This document shows positions 22,922 through 34,748 of a stretch of 64,000 bases of DNA, in pieces. The notes below the pieces were generated by a model. The model did not search any database. It was not told where the DNA came from and was given only the letters and a program-made list of their open reading frames with translations. The stretch is from Desmodus rotundus (taxonomy: Eukaryota > Chordata > Mammalia > Chiroptera > Phyllostomidae). The stretch covers positions 15,467,082 through 15,531,081 of the forward strand of contig NC_071397.1 in assembly GCF_022682495.2 (NCBI RefSeq), in the 5' to 3' direction. The translations under genes were made by a program, and so were the position numbers. Numbering within the stretch: the stretch's first letter is position 1; each line of letters opens with the position of its first letter.

Positions 22922-24185
22922 GACTTCTGGCCAAGATGAAGGTGTAGGTAGATACACTTTGCCTCTTCCCATGACCAAAAGAAGGACAACAACACATTTA
23001 AAAACAAAAAATAACCAGAACTGCCAAAATATCGAACTGTATGAAAGTCCAACAACCAAGGAGTTAAAGAAGAAACATTCATTCAGACTATCAGGGGGGT
23101 GGAGATGGGCAGCTGCGGCACAGAGGACTCATGGTAAGGCTGTTGTTGGAGGGCCGAGTGGGCAAGGTGGTAGCTGGTGGGCTGGGTGGTCCCACATTTG
23201 CGTGCGGATAAACTGCTAAGAACAACTGGGGAGCTAGACAGACTGCATAACCCAGGGTGCCAGCACAGGGAAATAAAGCCTCAAAACTTCTGCTAAAACA
23301 TGTGAGGATTGCCCGAGGCAGCACAAACTCCTAGCCTCACAGTAGAGTTCATTGGAGAGAGCCACAGAGTCCTAGAATGTACACAAACCTATCCGCCTGG
23401 GAATCAGCACCAGAATGGCCCAATTTGTTTGTGGGTAGCAGACGAAGTGACTGAAAGCCTGCAGAGAGGCAAGCAAGCAGCATTGTTTCCTCTCAGACCT
23501 CCTCCCACCCCACACAATGCAGCAACATGGGTTGCCCCACCCTGGCGAACACCTAAAGCTCTACCACTTACACCGTAACAAGTTGCACCAAGACAAAAAA
23601 TTATGGCCCAAATGAAAGAACAGATCAAAGCTCCAAAAATAAAACTAAGCAATGAAAAGATAGCCAACCTATCAGATATAGATTTTAAAACACTGGTAAT
23701 CAGGATGTTTACAGAAATGGTTGAATATGGTTGCAAAATAGAGGAAAAAGTGAAAGCTATGCAATGTGAAATAAATAAAAATATACAAGGAGCCAACAGT
23801 GAAGGGAAGGAAATTGGGACTCAAATCAATAATTTGGAGTAGAAGAAAGAAATAAACAATCAACTGGAGCAGAATGAAGAAACAATAATTCGAAAACATG
23901 AGGAGAAGCTTAGGAACCTTTGGGACTTTAAACATTAGTGGAGGGGGAGAATGGAGGAAAAGTTACAAGGATTAAGAAGCATAAATGGTAGGTACAAAAT
24001 AGACAGGTTGAAATTAAGAATAGTACAGGAAATAGAGAAGCCAAAGAACTTATATATACGACCCATGGACATGAACTAAGGGGGTGGGGAATGCTGGTGA
24101 GAGGGAGGGTGCAGGGTGGAGGGGAATAAAGGGGAGAAAAAAATGGGACAACTGTAATAGCATAATCAATAAAACATATTTTTAA
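22922..24185 (+). mobile_element. HAL1-like copy B, internally deleted, with target-site duplication
   Basis: Starts gacttctggccaagatgaag and ends in an A-rich tail after gcataatcaataaaacat. Flanked by 14 bp duplications that differ at one base: aaacatcatttcca (22908-22921) and aaacatcgtttcca (24186-24199). The leader and first part of ORF1 are present. At about 23931 the sequence jumps from the end of the coiled coil (gaggagaagcttaggaacct) into the 3' UTR, so the RNA-binding RRM and the C-terminal domain, roughly 0.7-0.9 kb, are gone. Because the flanking duplication is intact, the deletion either predates insertion or occurred internally afterwards. Confidence 0.88.
23603..23935 (+). pseudogene. 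HAL1-like ORF1 of copy B, N-terminal part only
   Basis: An ATG at 23603 opens MAQMKEQIKAPKIKLSNEKI and an 79-codon frame of charged, coiled-coil character (IDFKTLVIRMFTEMVEYG), ending at a stop at 23840. The coiled coil continues in the sequence for another 90 bp up to the deletion point. There is no RRM and no C-terminal domain. It is the best-preserved start region among the four HAL1-like copies. Confidence 0.85.
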
Positions 24186-24199
24186 AAACATCGTTTCCA

Positions 24200-24635
24200 T
24201 TTTGAATTCTCTTTACTGGCTTTCTGTGAGAGTTCTATTTGAATTTAGGGTGCTGTAAGCCCCCCAATGGCATTGGACCAATATCTTTTTTGTTCCTTAC
24301 ATTTCCTTGTACCCTTTGACTCCTTTTCTACATGCTCTTTGCTGGTGTTCTCATCACTCCTGTGGCTCCAGGACTGAGGTAACAGTTATACTTGATTCAC
24401 TCCTCTTTTAAGATTTCATAGCATCAGTGGACAAGTCTCTTTAGTCTGCCTCTCCAACACCTGTCAGGTATTTTGCCATCTCTCAATCCTGTTAATAAGG
24501 TACTGAATTGTCTCCTACTTTAAGTGTACATCACCGTCCTACACAATATTATCAGGATATTCTTCCTAAGTATTTCCTGAAGGACAGTTGGATTATGACA
24601 TTCTCTACTCTTTCATTCTCTACCCCATAATCTAT
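24200..24635. other. No recognised gene; possible upstream L2 sequence
   Basis: No clear feature. The last third has weak resemblance to LINE-2 and may belong with the L2 at 24780. Confidence 0.35.
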
Positions 24636-24762
24636 GGAAAGAAGAAAGAGAGAGAGAGAAAGAGCATAAGGGAAAGAAAGGGAGGGAAGTGCAGAAGGAG
24701 CGGGATGGGGGGAAGGGAAGGAAGAGGTGAGAAGGAGTGGGGAGGGGTGAGGAGAAGGATGG
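24636..24762. repeat. Purine tract (GA/GGGA-rich)
   Basis: About 127 bp that is almost entirely A and G on the plus strand. The long antisense frame across it is Ser/Pro/Leu-rich and not a gene. Confidence 0.93.
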
Positions 24763-24779
24763 TATAAAGTCCAGACTCT

Positions 24780-25170
24780 CAACTTCAAGCTCACCTTCTG
24801 GTCCAAAGCACCCTTTTCTTTATCAATACTCCATTATGTATCAAATGATACGTTCCACCTGCACGTCTTTGCTTACACTGTCCTCACACCTGAATTACTT
24901 GCTCCTTGTCTCTTGCCTAATGAGATTCTCTTATTCAAATGCATATCATATTGATGGAGCTGTTCCTCATTCTCTGTACTGGAAGTCATTTCTTTCTCTG
25001 AACTCACATAACACTTGTTTGTATCATTTTGCATATCATAGGTAAATAATGTGTTGTAAGAATATTACTGCATATGTCAGTTCTTCTGCTGAATGATTAG
25101 CTCCTTGAAAGTGGAGACTATTTCACTCACATCATGCCTAACTAAGCACATTTAACATTCACATGTATAT
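24780..25170 (+). mobile_element. L2 (LINE-2) 3' part, sense
   Basis: acgtctttgcttacactgtc, then ctcttattcaaatgcatatc and, near the end, gattagctccttgaaagtgg, follow the 3' portion of L2 in order. The overlapping 102-codon frame (24737-25045) is not supported as host coding sequence. Confidence 0.6.
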
Positions 25171-27957
25171 AAAGCTAGGTTTATTTGAGATAATCTCAGA
25201 TAATGAAGATGATTGTTACACCACCACTGAAAACTTATAAATCTGATGAGTGTTAACCGCTACATAGTAGTGAGGTTTGTAAGTTCTACACTTAATATAG
25301 CAATGCTATCACTATTTTAATATTTGTGATAATTATCTGAAGTCAAGACTTTTAAAAAATTCTGTAGGTACATATGATAGATGATGTAATGTCTGGCAGA
25401 CTGTAGGTCTATAAATAACTGGGGGGGCGTTAAATGAAAAAATGGAAACATTTGTGGGTTATCTCTCCTTAGTTGTGGCTCTAACAACTGTGTTTAATAA
25501 TTACAAATATTTGTTTTTTATGTTGCTTTTCCCATTTTGAAAATAGCCACAATTGTGAGCCAAATTTGGTACATAATATCAGCAAAACTGATAAAAAGCA
25601 ATTTTCAACCACAAGAATGACAAAATATAGAGTGAAAAGATTGATTTTTATGCCAATTCCATAATCTATGTTTAACTAGCATGCCAAGCACAGTATTTCT
25701 TTAGTCATAACTTTATGGGTTCTGTTAGAAATATATTTAGAAATAGACTGTCTCTGTTGCTGCCTATTTTGTATTTTGTTGATTCGCTATTTCAACAATG
25801 CTGTATAAACGGTAGGCAAAGGACTTACTCCTGTGTCAACTCCTGAACTGAATAAAGTAATAAGCTATATGTACTTGAATCACAGTACATATGAAGCCAG
25901 GATTGGACATCACAGTTAATCAGGCTCTGTGAGTGAATGGGGTCTGCGAGTGGGAACGATGTGTATATTAATCCACTGAAATTGAGATAAAACACTTTTT
26001 TATATAGTTTTATGTACAATTAGGGTAAACATGGCAAACTGAAGCATTCATATGGTTCACAATAGTCAAGTTTGAAAAGATGTGTTTCTTTCTTGTTCTT
26101 TGCCAAACAAAATAGAGGACAAATTATTAAAGATCTACATAGAGAAGTTGAATTCTAGAGTATCTTGGAAAAAGAGCAAATCTAGTGAGTTTTAGAAGCA
26201 TCAGCTAAATAGGATGATTATATTTAGCCTTGTCTGCAAGGAGGGTGATATAATAAGTTCTCCCTGTCCAATTTATAAATAGAGATAAGATTCTCCCTTT
26301 CAATTTTTTGTGGTTAGAGTATTCTAAAATGATACCAAGAAGCAGAAAAACCTGTGCATAATCTGAAGGATATTTGCTTTACCTCCAAAGTACTCAACGT
26401 TTCACAATATCATTAGATCATTAGCTCCACATGGCAGAATGTACTCATGTTATTTTCTTCCAATCTGTGCACAGTTTTTGACACGACTCCTTTCTTGTAG
26501 TTGTTATCTAATTCATATCTGCTGAAATAAATATATTAACTTTAAAATATTGGAGAGAGGGGCATATTTTAATTTGGCAACACTAAAATAATAGATGATA
26601 GAATTTCAATGTTGCTTCTCCTCATGGTCCAGCATCCCTAAAGAGTGTTCCATAGAATGCTTCATACCCATTCTCCAAAAAAGGGTCTGCATTCAAATAA
26701 ACTATGGAATTTTTGTATCTCTTAGCTATTTATAGTATTGACCGAAAACTATCACTAGAATGTCCAAAAATGAAGAAATCACATTTTTTACCCAAGCCTT
26801 TTGAAAAAATTATTTTGATTATGGAAACACTTTTGCAAGAAATTCTGATTACCATTTCACACACATTCCGTAGCACTAATCTGAAAAGGCTATCTTAATT
26901 AACCATTCATTCTGAAATACATAGCTAGGCAATTTAGTCTAGCTTTATTTAGTTTAGAAGAAGTTGGAGGGATACGAAGAATTTCTGGCTCGTGATTTGC
27001 AAAGCATAAGCTTGTGTTGTCAAAGCATCCTCCTTCAAGGGCTCCAAATGATCAAATACTTCTGGTGCGGCTGCCCTGTGGTGGAAATCACACCACAGAT
27101 TGTTGTGCTGCATTAAGACAATTCTGCCTCTCTTCTCCAACTATGGTTAAGAAGGATTGTTGGCTTGTTTCCACATTCTGCTCCCATTCACAGATGAGCA
27201 TTAGAGAGATTTTGGAAACGGAAGGCCTTTACGTCTGCCGTGAACAGGGTCAATTCAGTGTGGCAGCTGTGAGCGGGTGACATAGACTTATATTGACACA
27301 ACCCACTTTTTTGCTGCAGAATCACAAAGTGAAAGCACCCGGGGCTCTTCTGCCTTTTTCAATAAGATACGAATTTTCCCCTTCCTTGTATTAAGCAGAG
27401 ATCTGTCATCTTGACTTGTACACTAAATGGTCCATTCTGACTGCCTTGTTTGTGTCCAATACCAGCCAGAATCCAGAAACATGTGTTAACGTTCGGCATG
27501 TTTGGGGGCTAGGTGGAAGGGCCTGAGGCAAGACTCCCAGATGCCTGCTGGAGGCTAGTCAATAATTATTAGCCCTTCAAGTGGTGGATACCCAACCTAA
27601 ACTATATTTATTTATTTATTTTAAAAAAATCTTTAAGCCACAGGGAAAGGTGTTTTAGAGAACACAGTTTCCCAGCAGTTACTAGATTGTGATAAAGATA
27701 CAGTTTTGAGAAAGTGGGAGGCTGACAGAGGAGCTGCTCTTCTCAACTAAAATAATGGGAAATCATCAAAGTAAATTAATTAGGCTGTGTACTGCGATAC
27801 CAGTGGGATCTTTCCAGTTATTTTTCACGACCAACATTCCAAAGTTTATCACTCAGGCAAAAAAAAAAGAAGTCTCCTTGCAAAGGAGAATCACTAGTAT
27901 GGCAAAATGATGCATCAAGCTCTTGTGCAAAGCAATGAATGAGTGAAAATGGCAAAT
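25171..27957. other. AT-rich stretch without recognised features
   Basis: About 2.8 kb. Frames at 26704-26898 and 26949-27280 overlap on both strands and have no splice or homology support. The segment 27000-27300 is somewhat GC-richer with complex sequence, but I see no exon there. Confidence 0.5.
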
Positions 27958-28724
27958 TAAATATAATCATTGGAGATGTCCTGTCAAGATGGCAGCATAA
28001 ATAAATGGCTTACCTCCTCTCACAACCACATTAAAATTACAACTAAATGATTGAACAACTATTATTCAGAACTGTCAGAAATCAAGCTGAATGGAAATCC
28101 TACAACTATAGAATTAAATAAGAAACCGCATTGAGACTGGTAGGAAGGGCAGAGACACAGAATTGGCTGGTCCTATACCCACATGTAGCAGATAAAAATC
28201 AGGAGGGATATCTCAGGAGAGAGGGGTTCAGCCCCACACCAGGCCCCACAGCCCAGGGTTTCAGTGCCAGGAAAATAATTCCCCATAACTCCTGGCTATA
28301 AAAACCAATGGGTATTGAGGCTGTGTAGGACAGAAACTTCTGGAGTTCTAGGCACTTCCTCTTAAAGAGCCTGCACACAAACTTACTCAGACTCACTCCC
28401 TCTGAGCTCCAGCGAAGGTGGGCAGCAGATTAAAAGCCATCAAAAATATCCATGGAGGAACTGAATTGTTTCACAACAGGGCAAGAACTTGGGGGCAGCT
28501 TTCTCCCAGATAGGAGTGCTGGCAATACAGAAAGATCTGGTCAGATCACTGGGAAGGAGTAAGGAGGGGCTGTAGGAGGAGGTTGCCTGGGGCAATGATA
28601 AACAGTCTAGGGAAGGATTGGCTAAGAAGCTGAAAGCCTACAGAGTGCATGGAATTATGGGCCATACAATTTAAAATAAAAGGAGGGCAGAGACTGGCTT
28701 TCTGGCTCTCCTCCTTGAGGATGC

Positions 28725-29236
28725 CTGGATGATCATGTTGTAGCTGACTGTATTTCCCAAAGGATGGTAGAAGGAGCTCTGGGACCAGCCTAGGATCAGG
28801 CTGGCCTGGCAAAGGGTGGCAGGGTTATTCTTCTTTGGGTGTTTTAGGGGGGACAGGCTCTGAGGCAGAAGCCTGCCATTCATTAATCCAAAATTGTGTA
28901 GCTTTTGTATCTTATGTTGTTTTCATTTGTAAACTAATGCTGTAAAAATAAGATAATTAAGAAACTAACAGGGAGAATGATAAGGGAACTCAGGAGTTGA
29001 AGAGTATAGCCTTAATTGATAGACTTAAGTTATTAAAGCTGTAACGAAAGAGTTAAAGAGTTTACTCTTAATTGATAGGCTTCAGTGACTAATGCATGTA
29101 GAAATTTGGTATTGCAAAATTATGTAGCTTTTAAATAAAGACTCCTTTCCTGTATCACCAAAACTTTGCCTCCGGAATTTTGCCTAGATGGTGGTGGCAG
29201 GCAGCAGGACCCCACTTGCTGTTCACTAACACTGGA
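28725..29236 (+). mobile_element. Solo LTR inserted in HAL1-like copy C (LTR 28730-29231)
   Basis: A 502 bp unit starts TGATCATG and ends ACTAACA (TG...CA), and is flanked by the direct repeat ctgga at 28725-28729 and 29232-29236. Inside are two 36 bp imperfect direct repeats (28995-29030 and 29051-29086, 30 of 36 identical), like duplicated U3 enhancers. An AATAAA at 29134-29139 is followed by a T/C-rich U5-like part. The host HAL1-like leader continues on both sides. No internal retroviral genes are present, so recombination between two LTRs, leaving one, is the usual explanation. The retroviral family is not identified. Confidence 0.68.
28995..29086 (+). promoter_or_regulatory. Candidate LTR enhancer duplication
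   Basis: Two copies of a 36 bp unit (agttgaagagtatag... and agttaaagagtttac...), spaced 20 bp apart, each carrying cttaattgatag. Tandem enhancer copies are common in retroviral U3 regions. Activity cannot be inferred. Confidence 0.5.
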
Positions 29237-29856
29237 AGAGGTCATTGTTCCTTTTTTGAGCCCTCTGACCAGACAGCCAGAGAGCCAGCAGGTGGGCACC
29301 ATGTCTGAGACTCTACACACTTACTTCAACATTTTTGCCCTATTCTTATCCTACCCAACTTTCAGGCCAACCCAAGACACAAATGGCTTGTCTTGGCCTA
29401 TGCTTCAAATTTTGCTAAATTCTTTCAAACAAGCAGCATCTGGTTTCAGTGAACCCAGCACCTCTCACTAAGTTGTTCCATGCCCATGGCAAGCGGCAGC
29501 CAGCCTTGGTTCACAGCTTGGCCTATTCTGGGTACCTCCAAGTCCAGCACAAGTAGAAGCCATCTACAGCTCACTTTATAGCTTATGCTGTGTGACCCCA
29601 GATAGAATACAAGTAGTGGCTGAACTTGGACATTCCAACAGCAATCGAGGCTCAACTATAACAGGATGTATACACAGCACATGGACACATGGACACACCT
29701 TGAGTATCCAGCTGGGGAATAGGGGAGGATGAGCCATCAGACCCGACAGGACACCTACTACATTAGACCACTCTACCAATCCTGGGAGATGTTGTGGCTC
29801 TACCCGATACATAGAAACAAACACAGGAGACTGCCAAAATGAAGAGACAAAGAAAT

Positions 29857-30711
29857 ATGGTCCAAATGAAAACAGAACAAAGCACCAGAAAAAGAACTAA
29901 ACAAAATGGAGAAAAGCAATCAGATGCAGAATTCAAAACTCTGGTTATAAGGATGCTGATGGAGCCTAGTGAGGACCTCAAAAGCATAAAAAGATCCAGT
30001 CAGAAACATAGGATGGACTAATTGAAATAAAGAACAATTTACAGGGAATCCACAATAGAGTGGATGAAGCTGTGAATTAAATCAGCAATTTAGAATATAA
30101 GGAAGTAGAAAACAACCTATTAAAATAGCAATAAGAAAAAAAGAATCCAAAAAACATGAGGGTAATGTAAGGAGCCTCTGGGACAACTTCAAGCATACCA
30201 ACATTTGCATCATGGGGTACTAGATGGAGAAGAGAGAGCAAGAAATTGCAAACCTATTGGAAAAATCAATGAGAGAAAACTTCCCTAACTTGGTGAAGGA
30301 AATAGATGTGAAAGTTCAAGAAGTGCAGAGTCCCAAAAGAAAATGAACCTAAAAAGGCACACATCAAGACACATCATAATTAAAATGCCAAAGTTTAAAT
30401 ACAAAGAGAGAATCCTAAAGCAGCAAGAGAAAAAGTTAGTGACCTACAAAGGCACTCCCTTATGAATGTCAGCTGATTTCTCAAAAGAAACTTTGTAGGC
30501 TAGAAGGAAGTGGTACAAAATATTCAAAGTGATGAAAAACAAGGACCTACAACCAAGATTACTCTACCCAGGAAAGCTATCATTTAGAATCAAGGAACAG
30601 ATAAAGAGCTTCCCAGACAAGAAAAAGCTAAAGGAGTTTCTCACTATGAAACCAGAGTTATACAAAATGTTAAAAGGTCTTCAAGTAGAAGATCAAAAAT
30701 ATAAACAATAA
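29857..30711 (+). pseudogene. HAL1-like ORF1 of copy C, broken
   Basis: Start ATG at 29857 within MVQMKTEQSTRKRTKQ, then SDAEFKTLVIRMLMEP, closed by a stop at 30019. The RRM-like part (near 30180-30420) and the C-terminal domain (30529-30711, LQPRLLYPGKLSFRIKEQI) lie in other frames. All three domain regions are present, unlike copy B, but stops and frameshifts separate them. Confidence 0.85.
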
Positions 30712-31096
30712 AATGGCAATAAATACACATCTATCAACAATTGAATCTAAAAAACAAAATAAACAAACAAGTAGAACAGAAACAAAATCATACATACAGA
30801 GAAAGTTTTGATGGTTGCCAGATCGGTGGAAGTTATGGGGGATGGATGAAAAAGGTGATGGTATTAAGAAGTGCAAATTGGTCTTTACAGAATAGTCATA
30901 AGGATGAAAATACAGCATAGGGAATAGAGTAACCAAAAAACATATCTGCATGACCCATGGACATAGACATTGGTGTGGAGATTGCCAGAGGTAGTAGAGA
31001 GGTCTGAGTATGGGGGATGGGGGGAGATAGGGTGAGAAATTGGGACCACAATAGGACAAACAAATATAATATTAAAAATAATAAATATAATCACTG

Positions 31097-31758
31097 AATT
31101 TTTAATACTTTCACTCTGAAAAAAGACAAACTAAGGACACTGCAATTAATGAAAGGACATATAGAAACACAAGCAACTTTTTAAATGCTGGGTATGTCTA
31201 ACTTAAATAAGGCATCTTTATAAGGCACAATTTTTTCTTTACATTCACTAATGGAAGGTAAATTATCCCTATTGCAATCGGAGCTCATTAGATAAGTAAG
31301 GGTGTTTTTATTTGTGTTTTTTAATTATTTTAAAATTAATATGCCTCCCCAAATTCTACACTATCTGTGAGTCAGAGAAGCCCCTCAAATGAGCTGTGGA
31401 GCACACGCACATGTATTCACTCTTTAATAAAACAAAAACCTACCTTGAACCCAGCTCTGTGCCAGCAACTTATCTCCTAATTTAGACATCATCACTTTCA
31501 GCCAAAAAACACATTAGCAATGCAGTTGTTGGAATAAATTTCCCAAAGTGTCAATAATAACAGGACTGTCAAATCTAAACCCATTAATTTTTTGACTTTT
31601 ATTTATAAAACTTCTGCATAATATCAACATCAACTTCAAGCCCAAGAATGTAAATTATCATGCATTTCTTCTAATCTGTCTCTTAGGTCCTTACTCAGAT
31701 GGCAATTCCACTGAGGCTTTGCCTAAGAAGCATTCCTTTTAGAACTGAGTGTCTAATC
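31097..31758. other. No recognised feature
   Basis: AT-rich sequence between two retroelements. No exon or repeat that I can support. Confidence 0.5.
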
Positions 31759-32895
31759 AGATGTATTGGCAAATATGGTCTCCTATTCCATGGGTTGTCT
31801 TTTTATTTTGTTGATGGTTTCCTTTGCTGTGCAAAAACTTTTTAGTGTGATGTAGTCCCATTTCTTTTGTTTTTCTTCTTTTGATTCCCTTGCCTGGGTA
31901 GATATATCTGATAAAATATCTTACGAGCAATGTCTAAGATTTAGTTGCTTATGTTCTCTTCTACAATTTTTATGGTTTTGTGACTAACATCTAAGTCTTT
32001 GAACCATTTTGAATTTATTTTTGTGTGTGGTGTAAGAAGGTGGTATCGTTTCATTTTTCTGCCCTTATGTGTCTAATTTTCCCAACACCATTTATTGAAT
32101 AAACTATCTTTAGCCCATTCTATGTGCTTGCTTCTTTTGTCAAATATTAATTGGCTATAAAGGTGTGGGTTTAGGAAAATTAAAACTACAATGAGATACC
32201 ATCTCACATCTGTCAGAATGGCTGTCATCAATGAATCAACAAACAACAAGTGCTGGCGAGGTTGCAGAGAAAGTGAAACCCTTTCACACTGTTGATGGGA
32301 ATACAGATTGATGCAGCCACTAATCTCAAGCAGTATGGAGATGTCTCAAAAAATTAAAAATGGATCTGCCTTTTGACCCAGCAATCCCACTCCTGGGAAA
32401 ATATCTGAAGAAACCCAAAACACTAATTCAAAAGAACACAAGCACCCCTATGATAACTGCAACATTATTTACAATCACCAAGATATGGAAGCAGCCAAAG
32501 TGTCCATCAATAGATCAGTGGATAAAACAAGTGTAAGATATTTACACAGTGGAATACTATTGGACATAAAAAAAAATTATCCTTTGCAAGAGCATGGATG
32601 GACCTGGAGAACACTATGCTAAGTGAAACAAGCCAGTCAGAGAAAGACAAATACCATATGATTTCATTAATATGTGGAATCTAATAAATTAACTGAATTC
32701 ACAAGGAAAATGGGACAGACTCATAGATGGAGAGCAGGATGACAGCTAGTTGGGGGGAGGTTAGGGGGTGGAGGGATTGAGCAATAAGGAAAAAGGACTC
32801 ATGGACATGGACAACAGTGTAGTGATTCCTGTGGGGAGAGGGGGTATAAGGGCACTAGAGGGTAATGAAAAAAATACAATAAAGATTTTTTTTTT
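31759..32895 (+). mobile_element. LINE-1 3' end with 5' inversion (twin priming)
   Basis: From about 31759 to 32172 the sequence is L1 ORF2 3' coding sequence in antisense (ends near aaaggtgtgggttt). From 32173 it switches to sense L1 downstream sequence (aaaactacaatgagatacca), which runs through the ORF2 terminus, for example gacccagcaatcccactcct and ggaatactattggacataaa, and the 3' UTR to an A/T-rich end near 32895. Inverted 5' plus sense 3' pieces from neighbouring parts of one element are the mark of twin priming during target-primed reverse transcription. A stretch of L1 between the two pieces is missing, as is usual at such junctions. I see no clean target duplication. Confidence 0.88.
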
Positions 32896-33104
32896 AAGTC
32901 AAGATGACAGACGGCTGCAATACAAGACAGAATCAAGTGCTCTCTGAATGATGGAATGGAACCAGAAAGATAGAGAAATGAGCAGACCACAAATGGACTC
33001 ACTAAGACTTTGGTGTGAAGCTCTCACTTCCTTCTGGTAGTGACACTACATTATTAAGAATGCTGAACTGGTAAAAATAAGGAAGGCTGTGTCAGAAATA
33101 GAGG
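32896..33104. other. No recognised feature
   Basis: Short unique stretch. Confidence 0.5.
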
Positions 33105-33335
33105 TAATATAAAGGCATGGGAAGCACAAAACATGGATTTGAATATCACTTCCAATTTCCACTAATTTCTGTTTATGCCTAACTTCCCTCAGGGTCCTCA
33201 GTTTTCTTATCTGGAGAATAATGATAATACACCCTACCTCACTGTCTATGGATCCTAAGACTATTTAAAACAATGTACATAACATGCAAAACACAGTAAT
33301 TAGGATGTAGAAGTATGCAGTAAATGGTTATCTGG
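33105..33335 (+). mobile_element. MIR SINE, sense
   Basis: gggtcctcagttttcttatc, ggagaataatgataatacac and the closing agaagtatgcagtaaatggt fit a sense MIR of nearly full length with a decayed 5' part. Confidence 0.65.
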
Positions 33336-33885
33336 CATTCTGAATAGCATTAATTTGATACTAACATCATAGAAAAACTTATTTCTTATAAACAGTGGTA
33401 GCAATGTGAGAAGAAAATAATTATTCTACAGTCCATAGTCAAGTCAGACCTGCATAGCTTAGGATTCCATCTACTTGCTTTTTCTTTTCTCTCCCAAGTA
33501 GTGAAAATATGTAATGATAGTCAGGGCCAATGTTGTATGGAGACACACAAATGTGGAAAAGCATAGAAGGAGTCATCAGAGAACACAATGCGCAGTGTGT
33601 GAGGAAGAAGTGGAGACTGCCCCTGGGTCCTAAGGTTATAATACTGAAATGCCAAACTAGCCAAAATCTACAAGCCCACATTTCAGGGTCATTTCAATGC
33701 AATTGTCACTGTATTTGAATTAATGATGCTGTGCTCTTGAAGCTAAATCTTACACGTAAGGGGAAAGTGATTGAGAAATATATTAAAACCCTCTGTACTC
33801 CATTTGAGTCACTTCAACTCTAGTTCATCTCTGGGCAGAGATTTCACTCTTCTTGATTGGCATCACAGATTTGATATTCCAGGTC
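33336..33885. other. No recognised feature
   Basis: Frames of 62 and 80 codons overlap on opposite strands at 33439-33718. No supporting exon signals. Confidence 0.5.
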
Positions 33886-33889
33886 TTAT

Positions 33890-34020
33890 TTTCTTTACCC
33901 TCTGTGTTACATAATGTATTATAATCATTCATAAATGAGAGTTGTCTTCCTTCCTTTAGCAGAAAGGTTGGCATAAAGTGCTAAATCAATTTTGATTGAA
34001 TGAATGAATGAGTAAATAAA
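33890..34020 (+). mobile_element. L2 3' end with GAAT repeat
   Basis: ggcataaagtgctaaatcaa, followed by ttgattgaatgaatgaatga, resembles the typical L2 3' terminus ending in short GAAT units. Confidence 0.5.
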
Positions 34021-34738
34021 CAGGGGAGATTGTAGATAGCAGGATTCATCTCTTTTTAATATCACCATTTATATGGAATTTACAAAAACTGTGAAAAATA
34101 CTCATTTGAATTACATGATAATTGAATTGCAGCTTGTTTTGATTTCTGGCATTTTAACTTTATTTAATTTTAAAATTCCCTATAATAAGGTTCAACATTT
34201 TCTTTACTACATTTGAGCTCCTCCTTCAAACATATTGGATCCATTATGGTCTTTTCTTATTTTTGTGACAAACTCCAAGTATATCAGAAAAGTATAATTG
34301 AAAACTCTCCATTTCATGAACTATTACATAATTTTCAAACCAATTGGTGTTTCTAAGTTCAAATGAACTCTTCTGCAATCCTAAAACGGTAACCTTTTTT
34401 CTCTTCATAAATATACACACACACACACACCATACTACCTGAACTATGGAGCAAGAAGGCATAACCTTAAGTCGACCTGAGCCAATTAGAGTGCTGAGAA
34501 TATGGATGTGTTTTGTTGGTATACTCTCACATGGAATTTTTTTGGAAAAACTAAATGGCAGCACATTTATAATTCAGCATTATTTACTCAGATTAGAATT
34601 GCTTCCCCCATATGTCAGGAGGAGATTGCTAATAGAATAGAAAAAAGCAATCTAGGCACCAAGAGAAACTCTCTTTCAGGGACAACATCAAGATGCCCTG
34701 CTGGAGACAAACGCAGCTGAAAGCGATAGCATCAGTCT
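34021..34738. other. No recognised gene; (AC)n at 34415-34431
   Basis: The only clear feature is a 17 bp AC repeat. Overlapping frames of 106, 64 and 72 codons on both strands (34244-34720) are not supported by anything recognised. Confidence 0.5.
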
Positions 34739-34748
34739 GGGAAAAAAC

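Larger units (their letters stand above)
27973..31081 (+). mobile_element. HAL1-like copy C, interrupted by a solo LTR, with target-site duplication
   Basis: Flanked by 15 bp duplications with one mismatch: taaatataatcattg (27958-27972) and taaatataatcactg (31082-31096). The leader is longer than in copies A, B and D. It is split by an LTR at 28730-29231, then resumes with gtcattgttcc and the shared cgatacatagaaacaaacac. The ORF1-type pseudogene (29857-30711) is followed by the 3' UTR with the family strings catgacccatggacata and aattgggaccacaatagg, then an AATA-rich end. About 2.6 kb without the LTR. There is no ORF2. Confidence 0.87.

Noticed and set aside
23404..23796. A 130-codon antisense frame with hydrophobic segments.
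   Set aside because: It is the reverse strand of HAL1-like copy B; the hydrophobic appearance comes from reading a Lys/Asn/Glu-rich frame backwards.
24737..25045. A 102-codon plus-strand frame.
   Set aside because: It starts in a purine tract and runs into an L2; no protein similarity recognised.
30670..31059. A 129-codon antisense frame.
   Set aside because: It is the reverse strand of the 3' UTR of HAL1-like copy C.
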